Origin: an uncultured Bacteroidia bacterium
Lineage (GTDB): Bacteria; Bacteroidota; Bacteroidia; Bacteroidales; ML635J-15
Assembly: GCA_902776565.1 (NCBI GenBank)
Contig: CACYQN010000006.1
Location: forward strand, 62,001 to 126,000
Direction of reading: 5' to 3'
DNA: 64,000 bases
The position numbers were made by a program, and so were the translations under genes. The notes under the pieces are model-generated. The model saw nothing but the letters and a program-made list of their open reading frames with translations. It made no database searches and was not told the DNA's origin. Positions 54,541 through 63,714 of this stretch are shown here, piece by piece. The number at the start of each line of letters is the position of its first letter. Positions within the stretch are counted from its first letter, which is position 1.

Positions 54541-55926
54541 ATGGGACTTATGGCAAAAAACAAAACTATATTCGTCTGCCAGAACTGCGGATTCGTTTCT
54601 CCCAAATGGGTTGGAAAATGTCCTAACTGCAACAGCTGGAACTCGTTCATCGAAGAAGTAGAGGAAAAGGAAGACAAGACGGCAAAGGCATATTCGGAAG
54701 CAATTGCTGGAAATCCAGTCCCAATCCACGACATAAAGCAGAAGGAACTTCACCGAATCGACATGCCATATACTGAGTTCAACCGTGTACTCGGTGGCGG
54801 ACTTGTCCCCGGCTCACTTGTACTGCTTGGTGGAGAACCCGGAATCGGAAAATCAACACTCATACTGCAGTCGGCTCTCAACATCAACAAGAAAGTCCTT
54901 TACATTTCGGGCGAGGAAAGCGAAACTCAAATCAAGCTTCGCGCCGACCGAATCGGCATAAACAATCCTCAATGCCTGATTTACACCGAAATAAATATAG
55001 ACAAGATTATTGCTACAATCAAGGCGACCGAACCAGAAATTGTTGTCATCGACTCTATACAGACCACAGCATCTACCGACATAACATCATCACCAGGAAC
55101 GGTTTCGCAAATCAGACTATGTGCGCAAAAACTTCAGGAATACGCAAAACAGTCGGGCGTACCTATAATAATAATAGGACACATCAATAAGGACGGTGAC
55201 ATTGCCGGACCTATGTCGCTCGAGCATATTGTTGATGTGGTAGTGCAATTCGAAGGCGACAACAACCACTTCTACCGTCTGCTTCGCCCGAAGAAAAACC
55301 GTTTCGGCTCTACCTACGAAATAGGCGTGTTCGAGATGATGAACTACGGACTGAAGGAAGTCATCGACCCTGGAAAAATACTGCTTTCGGGCGACAACAG
55401 CAACCTAAGCGGAATTGCATTCGGAACAGTAAACGAAGGCTCGCGCTCGCTGATGATTGAGATTCAAGCACTTGTAGGAAATTCAGTCTATGGTACACCG
55501 CAACGCTCGTCAACAGGCTTCGACAACCGCCGATTTATGATGCTGATTGCCGTAATCGAAAAGCGTTTAGGCTTGAAACTCAACGCAAAGGATGTCTTCC
55601 TGAACATTGCTGGCGGACTGAAAATCAACGACACTGCCGTTGATGTCTCGGTAATCGCAGCCGTAATTTCATCCTACATCGACAAGGCTATCCCCGACAA
55701 CCACTGCTTTATCGGCGAAGTAGGACTTTCGGGACAAATCAAGCCGGTTTCGTTCATCGAAAAGCGCGTGGCAGAAGCCTCAAGACTTGGATTCTCAACA
55801 ATTTTCATATCCGCATCGCAAAAGTCGGAGGTTAAAGAAACCAAATCGAGGATAATCCCCGTCGCCGATGTTAGGGAATTTGCAACCAAACTCTTCAAGG
55901 GCGGAAACCAAGAACAGGAAGCATGA
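54541..55926 (+). CDS. radA: DNA repair protein RadA (Sms)
   Basis: A RecA-like helicase that drives branch migration in recombination repair. 461 residues. The N-terminal zinc finger is FVCQNCGFVSPKWVGKCPNC (CxxC...CxxC). Walker A is GGEPGIGKST, the switch region has ISGEESETQIKLRADRIG, and Walker B-like IVVIDSIQTT follows. The RadA-specific motif is KNRFGSTYEIGVFEM. The C-terminal domain is LonP-like (INDTAVDVSVIAAVISSYIDKAI, GEVGLSGQIKPV). ATG 54541 adds MGL before MAKNK, and the second ATG at 54550 is a likely alternative. The permease gene overlaps by 4 bp. Confidence 0.97.
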   Translation: MGLMAKNKTIFVCQNCGFVSPKWVGKCPNCNSWNSFIEEVEEKEDKTAKAYSEAIAGNPVPIHDIKQKELHRIDMPYTEFNRVLGGGLVPGSLVLLGGEPGIGKSTLILQSALNINKKVLYISGEESETQIKLRADRIGINNPQCLIYTEINIDKIIATIKATEPEIVVIDSIQTTASTDITSSPGTVSQIRLCAQKLQEYAKQSGVPIIIIGHINKDGDIAGPMSLEHIVDVVVQFEGDNNHFYRLLRPKKNRFGSTYEIGVFEMMNYGLKEVIDPGKILLSGDNSNLSGIAFGTVNEGSRSLMIEIQALVGNSVYGTPQRSSTGFDNRRFMMLIAVIEKRLGLKLNAKDVFLNIAGGLKINDTAVDVSVIAAVISSYIDKAIPDNHCFIGEVGLSGQIKPVSFIEKRVAEASRLGFSTIFISASQKSEVKETKSRIIPVADVREFATKLFKGGNQEQEA

Positions 55927-56738
55927 CGAAAATCATTTCACCCGACGGACATATTGGAACGCTTGACTACCTGAAGTCGATATGGGCATCAAGGCATCTC
56001 GCCATAACCCTCGCCAAAGGAGAAGTCAAGAACCAGTCGTCGATGAACATAACGGGTATCTTCTTGAATATCATACAGTCGCTCATTGGACTTGCTATAT
56101 ATTGGATAGTTTTTGGCGTTGCCATAGGCATCAACACTGGAGAAATCCCCTACCCCGTTTTCGTACTTCCCGGAATCTTCATCTGGCACTACTTCTCGGC
56201 AATTACGGGATATTGCAGCAATTGTTTCCTTTTAAGCCAAAACCTCATAGACAAACTCTATTTTCCAAGAATTTGCATTCCCATATCAAAAGTTTTGCTC
56301 GGATTAGTTGACTTCACTATCGGATTCATCCTGTTTGTAATACTTTTCATTTGTTTTGGACAGACATTCACAATCAACTGGTTAGCGTTTCCTCTGATTT
56401 TCATAATGATAATAATCTGTGTATCAAGCATCGGGCTTTTCATCAGCTTTATCTCCCTGTTTTCGATGGACACGACGCGCATTGCAGCACAATTAACCAA
56501 CTTCCTGATATTCATTACCCCTGTATTTTACCCAGATACAATAATACCAGAAAATTTCAAGTTCATACTATACATAAATCCTGTTGCTGGAATAATAGAA
56601 TACGCACGCTGGTCATTGCTCGGCACACCTCTGCCCGACTTTAAATACCTGATTGGCATAGCATTTACGATATGCTTGGCAATAGCCGTATTCTTCATTT
56701 TCAAGAAATACGAAAAACGCATTACAGACCTAATGTAA
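55923..56738 (+). CDS. ABC-2 type polysaccharide export permease (Wzm-like)
   Basis: A 271-residue permease with six membrane segments and the amphipathic N-terminal helix of the family (TLDYLKSIWASRHLAITLAKGEVK). Other segments are FLNIIQSLIGLAIYWIVFGVAIG, PYPVFVLPGIFIWHYFSAITGYCSN, FFYPRICIP-like LYFPRICIPISKVLLGLVDF, and the end ITPVFYPDTIIPENFKFILYINPVAGIIEYARWSLLG, where PVFY and NP..G are typical. It overlaps radA by ATGA and the ATPase gene starts 1 bp after its stop, so the pair exports a lipid-linked glycan such as O-antigen. Confidence 0.92.
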   Translation: MTKIISPDGHIGTLDYLKSIWASRHLAITLAKGEVKNQSSMNITGIFLNIIQSLIGLAIYWIVFGVAIGINTGEIPYPVFVLPGIFIWHYFSAITGYCSNCFLLSQNLIDKLYFPRICIPISKVLLGLVDFTIGFILFVILFICFGQTFTINWLAFPLIFIMIIICVSSIGLFISFISLFSMDTTRIAAQLTNFLIFITPVFYPDTIIPENFKFILYINPVAGIIEYARWSLLGTPLPDFKYLIGIAFTICLAIAVFFIFKKYEKRITDLM

Positions 56739-56739
56739 C

Positions 56740-57894
56740 ATGTCACCCGAAACCGCCATATCAATAAGAAATCTGTCGAAAGAATACTACAGAGCCGAAA
56801 AGTCAAGCCCTTTTTCGCGAAAAGCGAATAAAGGCACGGGCTTCTTAGCGGTAAATAATATCAGCCTCGACATAAAAAAAGGAGAAATTGTCTGCATAAC
56901 CGGGCACAATGGTTCGGGCAAAAGCACCCTGCTGAAAATGATTGCCGAAGTCACCCAGCCGACAGCGGGAGAAATTGAAATTGACGGGAAAGTCGCTTCT
57001 ATCCTTGAAATTGGCATCGGATTCCAACCGGAAATCTCAGGTTACGAAAATATTTTCCTCTCTGGCGCAATGTACGGACTGAAAAAATCGGAAATCGAAA
57101 AGAAGATTGACAAAATAATAGATATGTTCGGCTTCCCCGAATTCATAAACACTCCAGTAAAATACTACTCGTCAGGAATGTACATGCGACTTGCGTTTTC
57201 CATAATCGTAAACATCGAAGCCGACATTTACCTGTTCGACGAAGTAACAAGCGTTGGGGATACCGAGTTCCGCACAAAAGTAACACGTGAAATATCAAGG
57301 CTTAAGAGCAATAATGCAACAATACTTGTAGTAACGCACACACCAGCCCTATTTTCAAGAATCAGCGACAAGTTTATTATTTTTGACAAAGGCAGAATAT
57401 CTGTTTCAAAATCCATTGATGTTCCAAATAACATTGGCAAAGTAAATGCACTACCACATTTTTCCGAAGACCACCTTGCAAATCTAAAGGAAATACATGA
57501 CGACACTATTTCCTTTGACATTACAGATATATGTCTCAAGACCTCTGCAATCGACCTAGAACGCATATTTGACGAAAAAATGGAGATTTGCGCAACTGTA
57601 AACTACGACATTGATAAATCCGTGCTTATGCTCATGACGATAAACGACATGCTCGGAAACATCATTGCCTCGTCAAGCATAGAGATAAAAACAGGCTCCG
57701 CGACAAGCAAAGAAATTACATTCGAGATTCCAAGCGGCTACTTAAAGCCATCAACCATAAGTCTTGGCTTCGAAATCCTCAACAGCGAAAAGAAGTCGCT
57801 AATATCTTATCCGAACATCATCAGCACGCCTAACGACAACAAAGACAAATGGTCTGGATATATAGATTTACCGATTAGGGCATCCGAAAAGTAG
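56740..57894 (+). CDS. ABC transporter ATP-binding protein with Wzt C-terminal domain
   Basis: A 384-residue ATPase. The nucleotide-binding domain (about 1-240) has the Walker A motif GHNGSGKST, the Wzt feature SILEIGIGFQPEISGYENIFLSGAMYG, signature YYSSGMYMRLAF and Walker B ADIYLFDEVTSVGD. Residues 250-384 are a β-rich C-terminal domain like the one Wzt uses to recognise the capped end of an O-antigen chain. It is coupled to the Wzm-like permease. The terminator downstream is on the other strand, for purQ. Confidence 0.92.
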   Translation: MSPETAISIRNLSKEYYRAEKSSPFSRKANKGTGFLAVNNISLDIKKGEIVCITGHNGSGKSTLLKMIAEVTQPTAGEIEIDGKVASILEIGIGFQPEISGYENIFLSGAMYGLKKSEIEKKIDKIIDMFGFPEFINTPVKYYSSGMYMRLAFSIIVNIEADIYLFDEVTSVGDTEFRTKVTREISRLKSNNATILVVTHTPALFSRISDKFIIFDKGRISVSKSIDVPNNIGKVNALPHFSEDHLANLKEIHDDTISFDITDICLKTSAIDLERIFDEKMEICATVNYDIDKSVLMLMTINDMLGNIIASSSIEIKTGSATSKEITFEIPSGYLKPSTISLGFEILNSEKKSLISYPNIISTPNDNKDKWSGYIDLPIRASEK

Positions 57895-57895
57895 C

Positions 57896-57929
57896 GAAAA
57901 AAAAGAGCCGCCCCATGAGGGAACGGCTC
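57896..57929 (-). terminator. Rho-independent terminator of the purQ operon
   Basis: On the minus strand GAGCCG (57929-57924) and CGGCTC (57910-57905), with inner CCC/GGG pairing, are followed by nine T (57904-57896). Confidence 0.8.
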
Positions 57930-57957
57930 AGATATGAAAAATAATTCTCGGACAAAT

Positions 57958-58656
57958 TTATTTTCTATCTTCAAGGTAGTCAATAATCGACTGCAAGATA
58001 TAAAGTCCATCGGTATTGCCAAGTTCCTTGTCGGCTGCCCTTTCCGGGTGTGGCATCATACCGAAGACATTCTTTCCTGCATTGCATACGCCAGCAATGT
58101 TCATCAGTGAACCATTGGGGCAGTCAGCTTCCGAAAGATTGCCGTCCTTGTCGCAGTAGCGCCAGATTATCTGTCCGTTCTGATGCAATTGTTTCAAAAC
58201 ATCTTCCGGAGCATAATAACGACCTTCGCCGTGAGCAATAGGAATATTCAGCGGCTTGTTCTTCGGAATCGACATCGTCATTGCCGTATCGTTGTTATCG
58301 GCCTTGATATACTGGTTCTTGCAGATGAACTTCTGGTTTGTATTGTGCAATAATGTTCCAGGCAGCAAACCCGATTCGCACAGAATCTGGAAACCATTGC
58401 AAACGCCAAATACGAATCCGCCCTTTGAAGCAAATTCAACTACCTTTTCCATTATAGGGGAAAACTTTGCTATTGCACCTGAACGCAAATAGTCGCCATA
58501 CGAAAATCCACCCGGAATTGCTATTGCATCGCAACCCTGCAAATCGGTATCCTTGTGCCACAGTTCAACAACCTCCTGCTTCAGAATGTCGCGGAGAGCA
58601 TAAACCATATCGTGGTCGCAATTGGAACCCGGAAAAATTACTACACCAAATTTCAT
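57958..58656 (-). CDS. purQ: Phosphoribosylformylglycinamidine synthase, glutaminase subunit
   Basis: Provides ammonia from glutamine for the fourth step of purine synthesis. 232 residues, the length of the stand-alone B. subtilis-type subunit. The N-terminus KFGVVIFPGSNCDHDMVYAL is typical, the catalytic cysteine is in FVFGVCNGFQILCESGLLPG, and the histidine and glutamate are in FGMMPHPERAAD. PIAHGEGRYY and the motif SYGDYLRSGAIA complete it. Many members of the phylum have a large fused PurL instead, so a separate PurQ implies a small PurL and PurS elsewhere. It lies 10 bp downstream of the coiled-coil protein gene. Confidence 0.96.
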   Translation of the reverse strand: MKFGVVIFPGSNCDHDMVYALRDILKQEVVELWHKDTDLQGCDAIAIPGGFSYGDYLRSGAIAKFSPIMEKVVEFASKGGFVFGVCNGFQILCESGLLPGTLLHNTNQKFICKNQYIKADNNDTAMTMSIPKNKPLNIPIAHGEGRYYAPEDVLKQLHQNGQIIWRYCDKDGNLSEADCPNGSLMNIAGVCNAGKNVFGMMPHPERAADKELGNTDGLYILQSIIDYLEDRK

Positions 58657-58666
58657 ATATTATATT

Positions 58667-59584
58667 TTATTGATTTTCAACTGCCTTATAAGCTTCTCTC
58701 TTAGCACGAACAATCTCTCTCTGCTTTTCAACGTTCTTGTTTGCACCCGACAGACTGTTTTCTGCTTTTGTCTTGCCCTTCATGTTCTTTTCAATGTCCT
58801 TGGCTGACGATTCTACGGTCTTCTGATAGCCACCCAACGACTTCTGGTAAGAATCGAGCTTCTTCTGTTCCTTTTCTCTCGACTTCAAAGCGTCCTTTAC
58901 AGCAGAATCGCTATTGTCGGGATTGATGCTAGCAGAATATTCCTTAATAAGATTATTAGATGTTTCAATCTTTACCTTGGTATCCTCAATGCTTGTAGTT
59001 GCTTCACGATTCTTCTGCTGAGCCTTATCAAGGTTCTTGTTGTATGAATCAAGAGACTTCTGGTAACCAGCAGCCTTCTTCTCGTACGAAGCGAGTTTCT
59101 TTTCTTCCTTGCTCATTTCCTTGCCAAGCTTGCTAAGTATAGCATCGCGGTTCTTTGCGGTAAGGTCATTTGCAAAGACTTTCAACATATTGGATGCTGT
59201 CGGATACAAAGCTGGAGCCTGCGACGAAGTTATAAAAGCATTTGCTCCGAGCGAGAAAGCAACAACAACATTTACATCTGTCGAACCCTTCGACTGGCTG
59301 ATATTTGCGAAAACATCAATAGGATTCTCGCTTATTGCGGGGATAATAACATTATCAATGGTAATAAGGTTCTTCTTTGCAGTCAACGTTTCAGGGTTGT
59401 AGCCCTTCATCATATTGGTAAATTCCTTTATTACAGTCTTGGCATCCGTAAACATGACCTTAGTCGCCATTGATGGATAACTTGCCTTGCCAAAAACACC
59501 TGTTGTTTCTACAACATCTACCCTCTGTGCATAAATAGCAGCCGAGAGCACCAATGCCACAACAATCATTAAAAATCTTTTCAT
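58667..59584 (-). CDS. Exported coiled-coil hypothetical protein
   Basis: A 305-residue protein with signal peptide MKRFLMIVVALVLSAAIYAQ. Residues 21-135 look globular (RVDVVETTGVFGKASYPSMATKVMF, VNVVVAFSLGANAFITSSQAPALYP). Residues 150-300 are a long Lys/Glu/Ser-rich coiled coil, with repeated SYxKxLxxYQK phrases (YEKKAAGYQKSLDSYNKNL, LDSYQKSLGGYQKTVE). It could span the periplasm or brace the outer membrane. Upstream on the minus strand is TATCTTTG (59639-59632). It is the first gene of the transcript that continues into purQ. No family recognised. Confidence 0.8.
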   Translation of the reverse strand: MKRFLMIVVALVLSAAIYAQRVDVVETTGVFGKASYPSMATKVMFTDAKTVIKEFTNMMKGYNPETLTAKKNLITIDNVIIPAISENPIDVFANISQSKGSTDVNVVVAFSLGANAFITSSQAPALYPTASNMLKVFANDLTAKNRDAILSKLGKEMSKEEKKLASYEKKAAGYQKSLDSYNKNLDKAQQKNREATTSIEDTKVKIETSNNLIKEYSASINPDNSDSAVKDALKSREKEQKKLDSYQKSLGGYQKTVESSAKDIEKNMKGKTKAENSLSGANKNVEKQREIVRAKREAYKAVENQ

Positions 59585-59796
59585 CTTCCTTTAATTAAAA
59601 TAATAAAATTAATAATACATTTAACAATTTGCAAAGATAGTATTTTTTTCCCGACCCTTACATCCAACTCTAAAATTTAATATCAACAATCTTATACTGC
59701 ATTAGACAATGATTTACAAACGCTTGTTAACAACCTACATAAAAGACAGAATCGGCATATTCCATTTTTTCGCAACTTTGCCAGAAAATAAAACGA

Positions 59797-60696
59797 ATGA
59801 AAACACCTAAATACTTATCGAAAGGTAGCAAGATTGCAATCGTAAGTCCTGCTGGATACATAAATCCTGACTTTGTAAAATCAGCCGAAGCATATTTAAA
59901 ATCAATCGGTTACAACGTTGAAATCTCCGAACATTGCCTCGGCAGATTCAACCAGATGGCAAGCACCGACGATGAACGGCTTGCCGACTTGCAACAGGCA
60001 CTCGACAATCCCGAAATCAATGCAATACTCTGTTCGCGAGGCGGTTACGGTGTAAACCACATAATCGACAAGATTGATATGACAAAGTTTGCAAAAAAGC
60101 CTAAATGGATTCTCGGCTTCAGCGACATAACCAACCTGCACCTACTGGCGAACAAGCACGGCGTTAGAAGTCTGCATTGCCAGATGGCAAAGGCAATCCA
60201 CAATAATTCAGAAGCCGAATGCATAAAAAATATCTTCAGGATTCTTGAAGGGGAAAAAATCTCGTACACATTCGAACCCAACGAGTTAAACAGGAAAGGC
60301 ACAGTAAAAGGCGAACTTATTGGCGGAAACATGTCGATAATATACAGCCTGCAGGGAACCGACTTCGCCATCGACTGCGACGACAAGATTCTCTTCATCG
60401 AAGACCTAAACGAATACCTATACCACCTCGACCGCATGATGCTCAACCTGAAAATGAGCGGCAAACTTGCAAAACTGCGAGGACTTGTCGTTGGCTCGTT
60501 CAGCGACATGAAGGACAATGCAAGTCCATTTGGCAAGACAGCCTACGAAATAGTAAAGGCCCACACAGCCGAATATTCCTACCCTATCGGCTTTGGAATT
60601 CCCGTCGGACATATCGACGACAACCAGCCTCTGGTCGAAGGCGGACAATATCGCCTTGAAATTTCAGACACAAACTGCTCATTGACAATGCTTTAA
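59797..60696 (+). CDS. LD-carboxypeptidase, peptidase family S66
   Basis: A 299-residue muramoyltetrapeptide carboxypeptidase that removes the last D-alanine from cell wall peptides during recycling. Motifs are KIAIVSPAGYINPDFV, NAILCSRGGYGVNHIIDKID, the catalytic serine in WILGFSDITNLHLL, the glutamate in LFIEDLNEYLYHLDRML and the histidine in GIPVGHIDDNQPLVEG. No signal peptide, so it is cytosolic, as LdcA is. The 212-bp gap upstream holds only AT-rich promoter-like DNA (CAACTTTG at 59773). Confidence 0.93.
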   Translation: MKTPKYLSKGSKIAIVSPAGYINPDFVKSAEAYLKSIGYNVEISEHCLGRFNQMASTDDERLADLQQALDNPEINAILCSRGGYGVNHIIDKIDMTKFAKKPKWILGFSDITNLHLLANKHGVRSLHCQMAKAIHNNSEAECIKNIFRILEGEKISYTFEPNELNRKGTVKGELIGGNMSIIYSLQGTDFAIDCDDKILFIEDLNEYLYHLDRMMLNLKMSGKLAKLRGLVVGSFSDMKDNASPFGKTAYEIVKAHTAEYSYPIGFGIPVGHIDDNQPLVEGGQYRLEISDTNCSLTML

Positions 60697-60737
60697 AAAC
60701 ATTTCAAAAAAAGTTTTGCCATACGAGCAAAAAGGAC

Positions 60738-60745
60738 TATCTTTG
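60738..60745 (+). promoter_or_regulatory. -7 promoter element of the tRNA gene
   Basis: TATCTTTG lies 14 bp before the tRNA 5' end, the right distance for a short leader. Confidence 0.6.
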
Positions 60746-60759
60746 CAGTCCATTTTAGG

Positions 60760-60833
60760 CGGGGTGTGGTGCAGTTGGCTAGCATTCTTGCATGGGGTGC
60801 AAGCGGTCGCGCGTTCGAGTCGCGCCACTCCGA
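60760..60833 (+). tRNA. tRNA-Pro(GGG)
   Basis: A 74-base cloverleaf. The acceptor arms CGGGGTG (60760-60766) and CACTCCG (60826-60832) pair with one G-T, and the discriminator is A60833. The anticodon stem is CTTGC/GCAAG with loop ATGGGGT, so the anticodon is GGG, reading CCC and CCT. The T arm is GCGCG TTCGAGT CGCGC. CCA is not encoded (ACAAAA follows). Confidence 0.93.
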
Positions 60834-60834
60834 C

Positions 60835-60870
60835 AAAAGCGACAATCGATTTTCGGTTGTCGCTTTTTTT
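60835..60870 (+). terminator. Terminator of the tRNA transcript
   Basis: AAAGCGACAA (60836-60845) and TTGTCGCTTT (60857-60866) form a stem, followed by TTTT, just after the tRNA. Confidence 0.85.
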
Positions 60871-60881
60871 CGTATGAAACA

Positions 60882-60910
60882 AAAAAACGGCCGGAACTAA
60901 TTCCGACCGC
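60882..60910 (-). terminator. Terminator of the DUF1573 operon
   Basis: On the minus strand GCGGTCGGAA and TTCCGGCCG pair around TTAG, with a single-base mismatch, then TTTTTTT follows. Confidence 0.75.
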
Positions 60911-60932
60911 TAATATGAAAAGAAAACTATTT

Positions 60933-62039
60933 TTATTGAGCATCTTCAATGTTGCCGACAATCTTTACGACCATACTTGAATTTGTCGGGTCGTTGGTTG
61001 TGATTGTAATCGGCTTGCTCTGGTGACCTTTCTTACCTGCCGAATTGAAAGTAGCCTTTATAAAACTCTCCTCACCCGGCTTAATCACCATCTTTTCAGG
61101 ATTTGGAACTGTGCAGCCGCAAGTTGCCTTTACCTTACGGATTATAAGGTCTGACTTGCCTTCGTTCTTAAACTTGTACTGGTAGGTAACCTTGTCGCCC
61201 TGCTTGATTGTACCGAAGTCATATTCTGTCTGCTCGAACACAATCTTAGGTGCATTAGCTAGTTCGGTTGGTGACAAATGCGAGAAATCCTCTACTATTG
61301 TGGCACTTACAGTAATCTTGTTCTTGCTGCTAACACTATCGTTTACAACAACAGAAATTCTGTCCTGAAGGAATCCCCAGTCGCCTTTCTGCTTGCCGTC
61401 GTAGGTAACATAAATCTTACCTTCCTGTCCCATCTTGTCGTTTGGTTTCTTTGCTGCCAAAGTTGCAGGCTCCATCTTTATGGTTATGTGCTTCGGAACA
61501 TTCTGGAAAGTAACCTTCATCGGAGCAGCTGTCATATTGACAACGCCAATAGTATCGGTCTTTACTTCAGTATTAAGCACATTATTCAAAGCAAGGTGAG
61601 TAGTTTTCAACCTCAATCCGCTGAAATCCTTTGGATAATAGTCCTCGACACCTTTCTCGCGCGGAGTAACTTCGCCAGAGATTGTAAGGATTGTTGTCGG
61701 AGCTTCGCAGTTGGTTGTCACGGTTATCGACTTGTTGAATCTTCCCGGACGGTTCTGCGGGTTGTACGAAGCCTTAACAAAACCTTTCTTTCCTTGAGGA
61801 ATAGGCTCCTTGGTATAGTCGGTTGCAGTACATCCGCACGATGCCTTAACGTTTGTAAGCACCAGAGGTTCTCCTCCGACATTGGTAAACTCGAATACGG
61901 CGGTCTGCAAACCAGCCTCTTCCTTAAATACGCCAAAGTCGTGAGATGTCTTATCCCACGAAATCTGTGGCTGCTTTGTCTGAGCAAATACTGCTGCAGC
62001 AAAGAATAAAGTCAAAAAAGCAAAAAATACCTTTTTCAT
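60933..62039 (-). CDS. Exported protein with two DUF1573 domains
   Basis: A 368-residue protein with signal peptide MKKVFFAFLTLFFAAAVFAQ. Two immunoglobulin-like DUF1573 domains are seen: residues 25-120 (SWDKTSHDFGVFKEEAGLQTAVFEFTNVG, SCGCTATDYTKEP) and about 270-365 (FEQTEYDFGTIKQGDKVTYQYKFKNEG, ATCGCTVPNPE). A less clear segment lies between them. The conserved Cys-Gly-Cys in each repeat is family-typical. The role in the periplasm is unknown. It follows the single-domain DUF1573 gene by 29 bp on the same strand. Confidence 0.9.
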   Translation of the reverse strand: MKKVFFAFLTLFFAAAVFAQTKQPQISWDKTSHDFGVFKEEAGLQTAVFEFTNVGGEPLVLTNVKASCGCTATDYTKEPIPQGKKGFVKASYNPQNRPGRFNKSITVTTNCEAPTTILTISGEVTPREKGVEDYYPKDFSGLRLKTTHLALNNVLNTEVKTDTIGVVNMTAAPMKVTFQNVPKHITIKMEPATLAAKKPNDKMGQEGKIYVTYDGKQKGDWGFLQDRISVVVNDSVSSKNKITVSATIVEDFSHLSPTELANAPKIVFEQTEYDFGTIKQGDKVTYQYKFKNEGKSDLIIRKVKATCGCTVPNPEKMVIKPGEESFIKATFNSAGKKGHQSKPITITTNDPTNSSMVVKIVGNIEDAQ

Positions 62040-62068
62040 AATACCTTCAATTTAATAGGTTCAATTAA

Positions 62069-62482
62069 TTATTTTTCTCCTTCCGGTTGTGGTGCAGCAG
62101 GAATGACTTCACCAGTTATCCTTACTATCGAAGTAGGCTGGAACTCATTGGTAGTCACAGTTATCTGCTTTGAGAACTTACCCGGACGGTTTTTAGGATT
62201 GTAAGATGCCTTAACATAACCCTTTGCACCCGGCTGAACGGGTTCCTTGGTGTAGTCGGTTGCTGTACATCCGCACGATGCCTTAACATTAGTGAGGAAC
62301 AAAGGCTTGTCGCCAGTGTTTGTAAACTCGAATATTGCAGTCTGAATGCCGTCTGCCTCATTGAAAGTACCGAAGTCGTGAACTGTCTTTTCCCACGAAA
62401 TTGCCGGACCTTCCTGCTGTGCCATCATAACTCCTGAAAACACAATTGCCAATGTCAATAAAACTAATCTTCTCATAACCAT
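62069..62482 (-). CDS. Exported single-domain DUF1573 protein
   Basis: A 137-residue protein with signal peptide (MVMRRLVLLTLAIVFSGVMM; ATG 62476 is an alternative start) and one DUF1573 domain (SWEKTVHDFGTFNEADGIQTAIFEFTNTG, VKASCGCTATDYTKEPVQPGAKGYVKASYNPKNRPGKFSKQITV). It is very similar to the first domain of its neighbour, down to SCGCTATDYTKEP and SYNPxNRPGxF, so the pair arose by duplication. A minus-strand -7 box TATTTTTG lies at 62507-62500. Confidence 0.9.
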   Translation of the reverse strand: MVMRRLVLLTLAIVFSGVMMAQQEGPAISWEKTVHDFGTFNEADGIQTAIFEFTNTGDKPLFLTNVKASCGCTATDYTKEPVQPGAKGYVKASYNPKNRPGKFSKQITVTTNEFQPTSIVRITGEVIPAAPQPEGEK

Positions 62483-62600
62483 TAATTTTTTTACGGTTGC
62501 AAAAATATCATTATTTCAAAAAATATACTCTATCCTATTTACAAATTGCAGTCCAAAAAAACATAAAATATCAATCCGATGAATTAAAAAAATGTTAAAC

Positions 62601-63623
62601 CTACAAATCCATAAAATTTATTCTTGCCTGCGGAACCACAGAAAGCGTTGATACTTTGCCTTTTAGGTACATATAATAGCCCACAAGGGCAATCATTGCG
62701 GCATTGTCGGTTGTATAGCTGATTTTGGGAATATAGACCTCCCATTTTTTCTTTTCGGCTGCCAAAAGCATACGGTTGCGCAGTCCTGAATTTGCCGAAA
62801 CGCCTCCCGAAATAGCCACGCGACGGATGCCAGTCTGCTTCACCGCCTTCTCCAGCTTGTTGAACAGGATGTCGATTATGGTCTTCTGCAACGACGCAGC
62901 CAAGTCGTTGACATTTTCCGTTATGAAATTCGGATTCTTCGCCACCTCATCGCGCACAGTGTAGAGAAACGAAGTCTTCAGTCCGCTGAAACTATAGTCG
63001 AACCCAGGAATTGACGGCTTTGCAAACTTGAAGCGGTTTTCGTCACCTATTTTCGAGAGCCTGTCAATCACAGGACCACCCGGATAGGGCAACCCCATCA
63101 CCTTGGCGCACTTGTCGAAAGCCTCCCCTGCCGCATCGTCGATTGTCTTGCCAATAATCTCAAAATCAAGGTAATCCCTTACAACAACAATCTGCGAATG
63201 ACCACCCGAAACAAGCAGGCAGAGAAACGGAAATTTCGGCACACAATCGTCCTCGTCCTTTTCGCGAAGGAAATGTGCAAGTATATGTCCGTGAAGATGG
63301 TTAACACCTACCAGAGGAATATCCAATGCCGCCGAAAGCCCCTTTGCAAACGATGCCCCCACAAGCAAAGAACCAAGCAGACCAGGACCTTTTGTAAAGG
63401 CAATTGCGTCAATTTCGCTCATTGCAACCTCGGCACGCGACAAAGCCTCCTTCACGACAAGCACAATATTCTGCTGGTGAGCACGGCTTGCCAGTTCTGG
63501 AACCACCCCGCCATACTTTTCGTGAATAGCCTGAGTATTAATGACATTCGACAACAATTTTCCATCACATACAACTGCTGCCGACGTATCGTCGCACGAA
63601 GATTCTATACCTAAAATTTTCAC
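62601..63623 (-). CDS. tsaD: tRNA N6-threonylcarbamoyladenosine synthase subunit
   Basis: Transfers threonylcarbamoyl to A37 of tRNAs reading ANN codons, together with TsaB and TsaE. 340 residues. Family motifs are ILGIESSCDDTSAAVV, the metal site HLHGHILAHFL, LLVSGGHSQIVVV, GKTIDDAAGEAFDKCAKVMGLPYPGGPVID, FSGLKTSFLYTV and RRVAISGGVSANSGLRNRM. A minus-strand -7 box TAAATTTG lies at 63645-63638, 14 bp before the ATG. It is divergent from the TamB-like gene. Confidence 0.98.
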   Translation of the reverse strand: MKILGIESSCDDTSAAVVCDGKLLSNVINTQAIHEKYGGVVPELASRAHQQNIVLVVKEALSRAEVAMSEIDAIAFTKGPGLLGSLLVGASFAKGLSAALDIPLVGVNHLHGHILAHFLREKDEDDCVPKFPFLCLLVSGGHSQIVVVRDYLDFEIIGKTIDDAAGEAFDKCAKVMGLPYPGGPVIDRLSKIGDENRFKFAKPSIPGFDYSFSGLKTSFLYTVRDEVAKNPNFITENVNDLAASLQKTIIDILFNKLEKAVKQTGIRRVAISGGVSANSGLRNRMLLAAEKKKWEVYIPKISYTTDNAAMIALVGYYMYLKGKVSTLSVVPQARINFMDL

Positions 63624-63714
63624 TGCAATTTTTTTTGCAAATTTACAATTCTTTAAATTAGCCTATCAATTATTTTTAAGATATTTGCAAGTTAATATTT
63701 AAACTGCCCGAATT

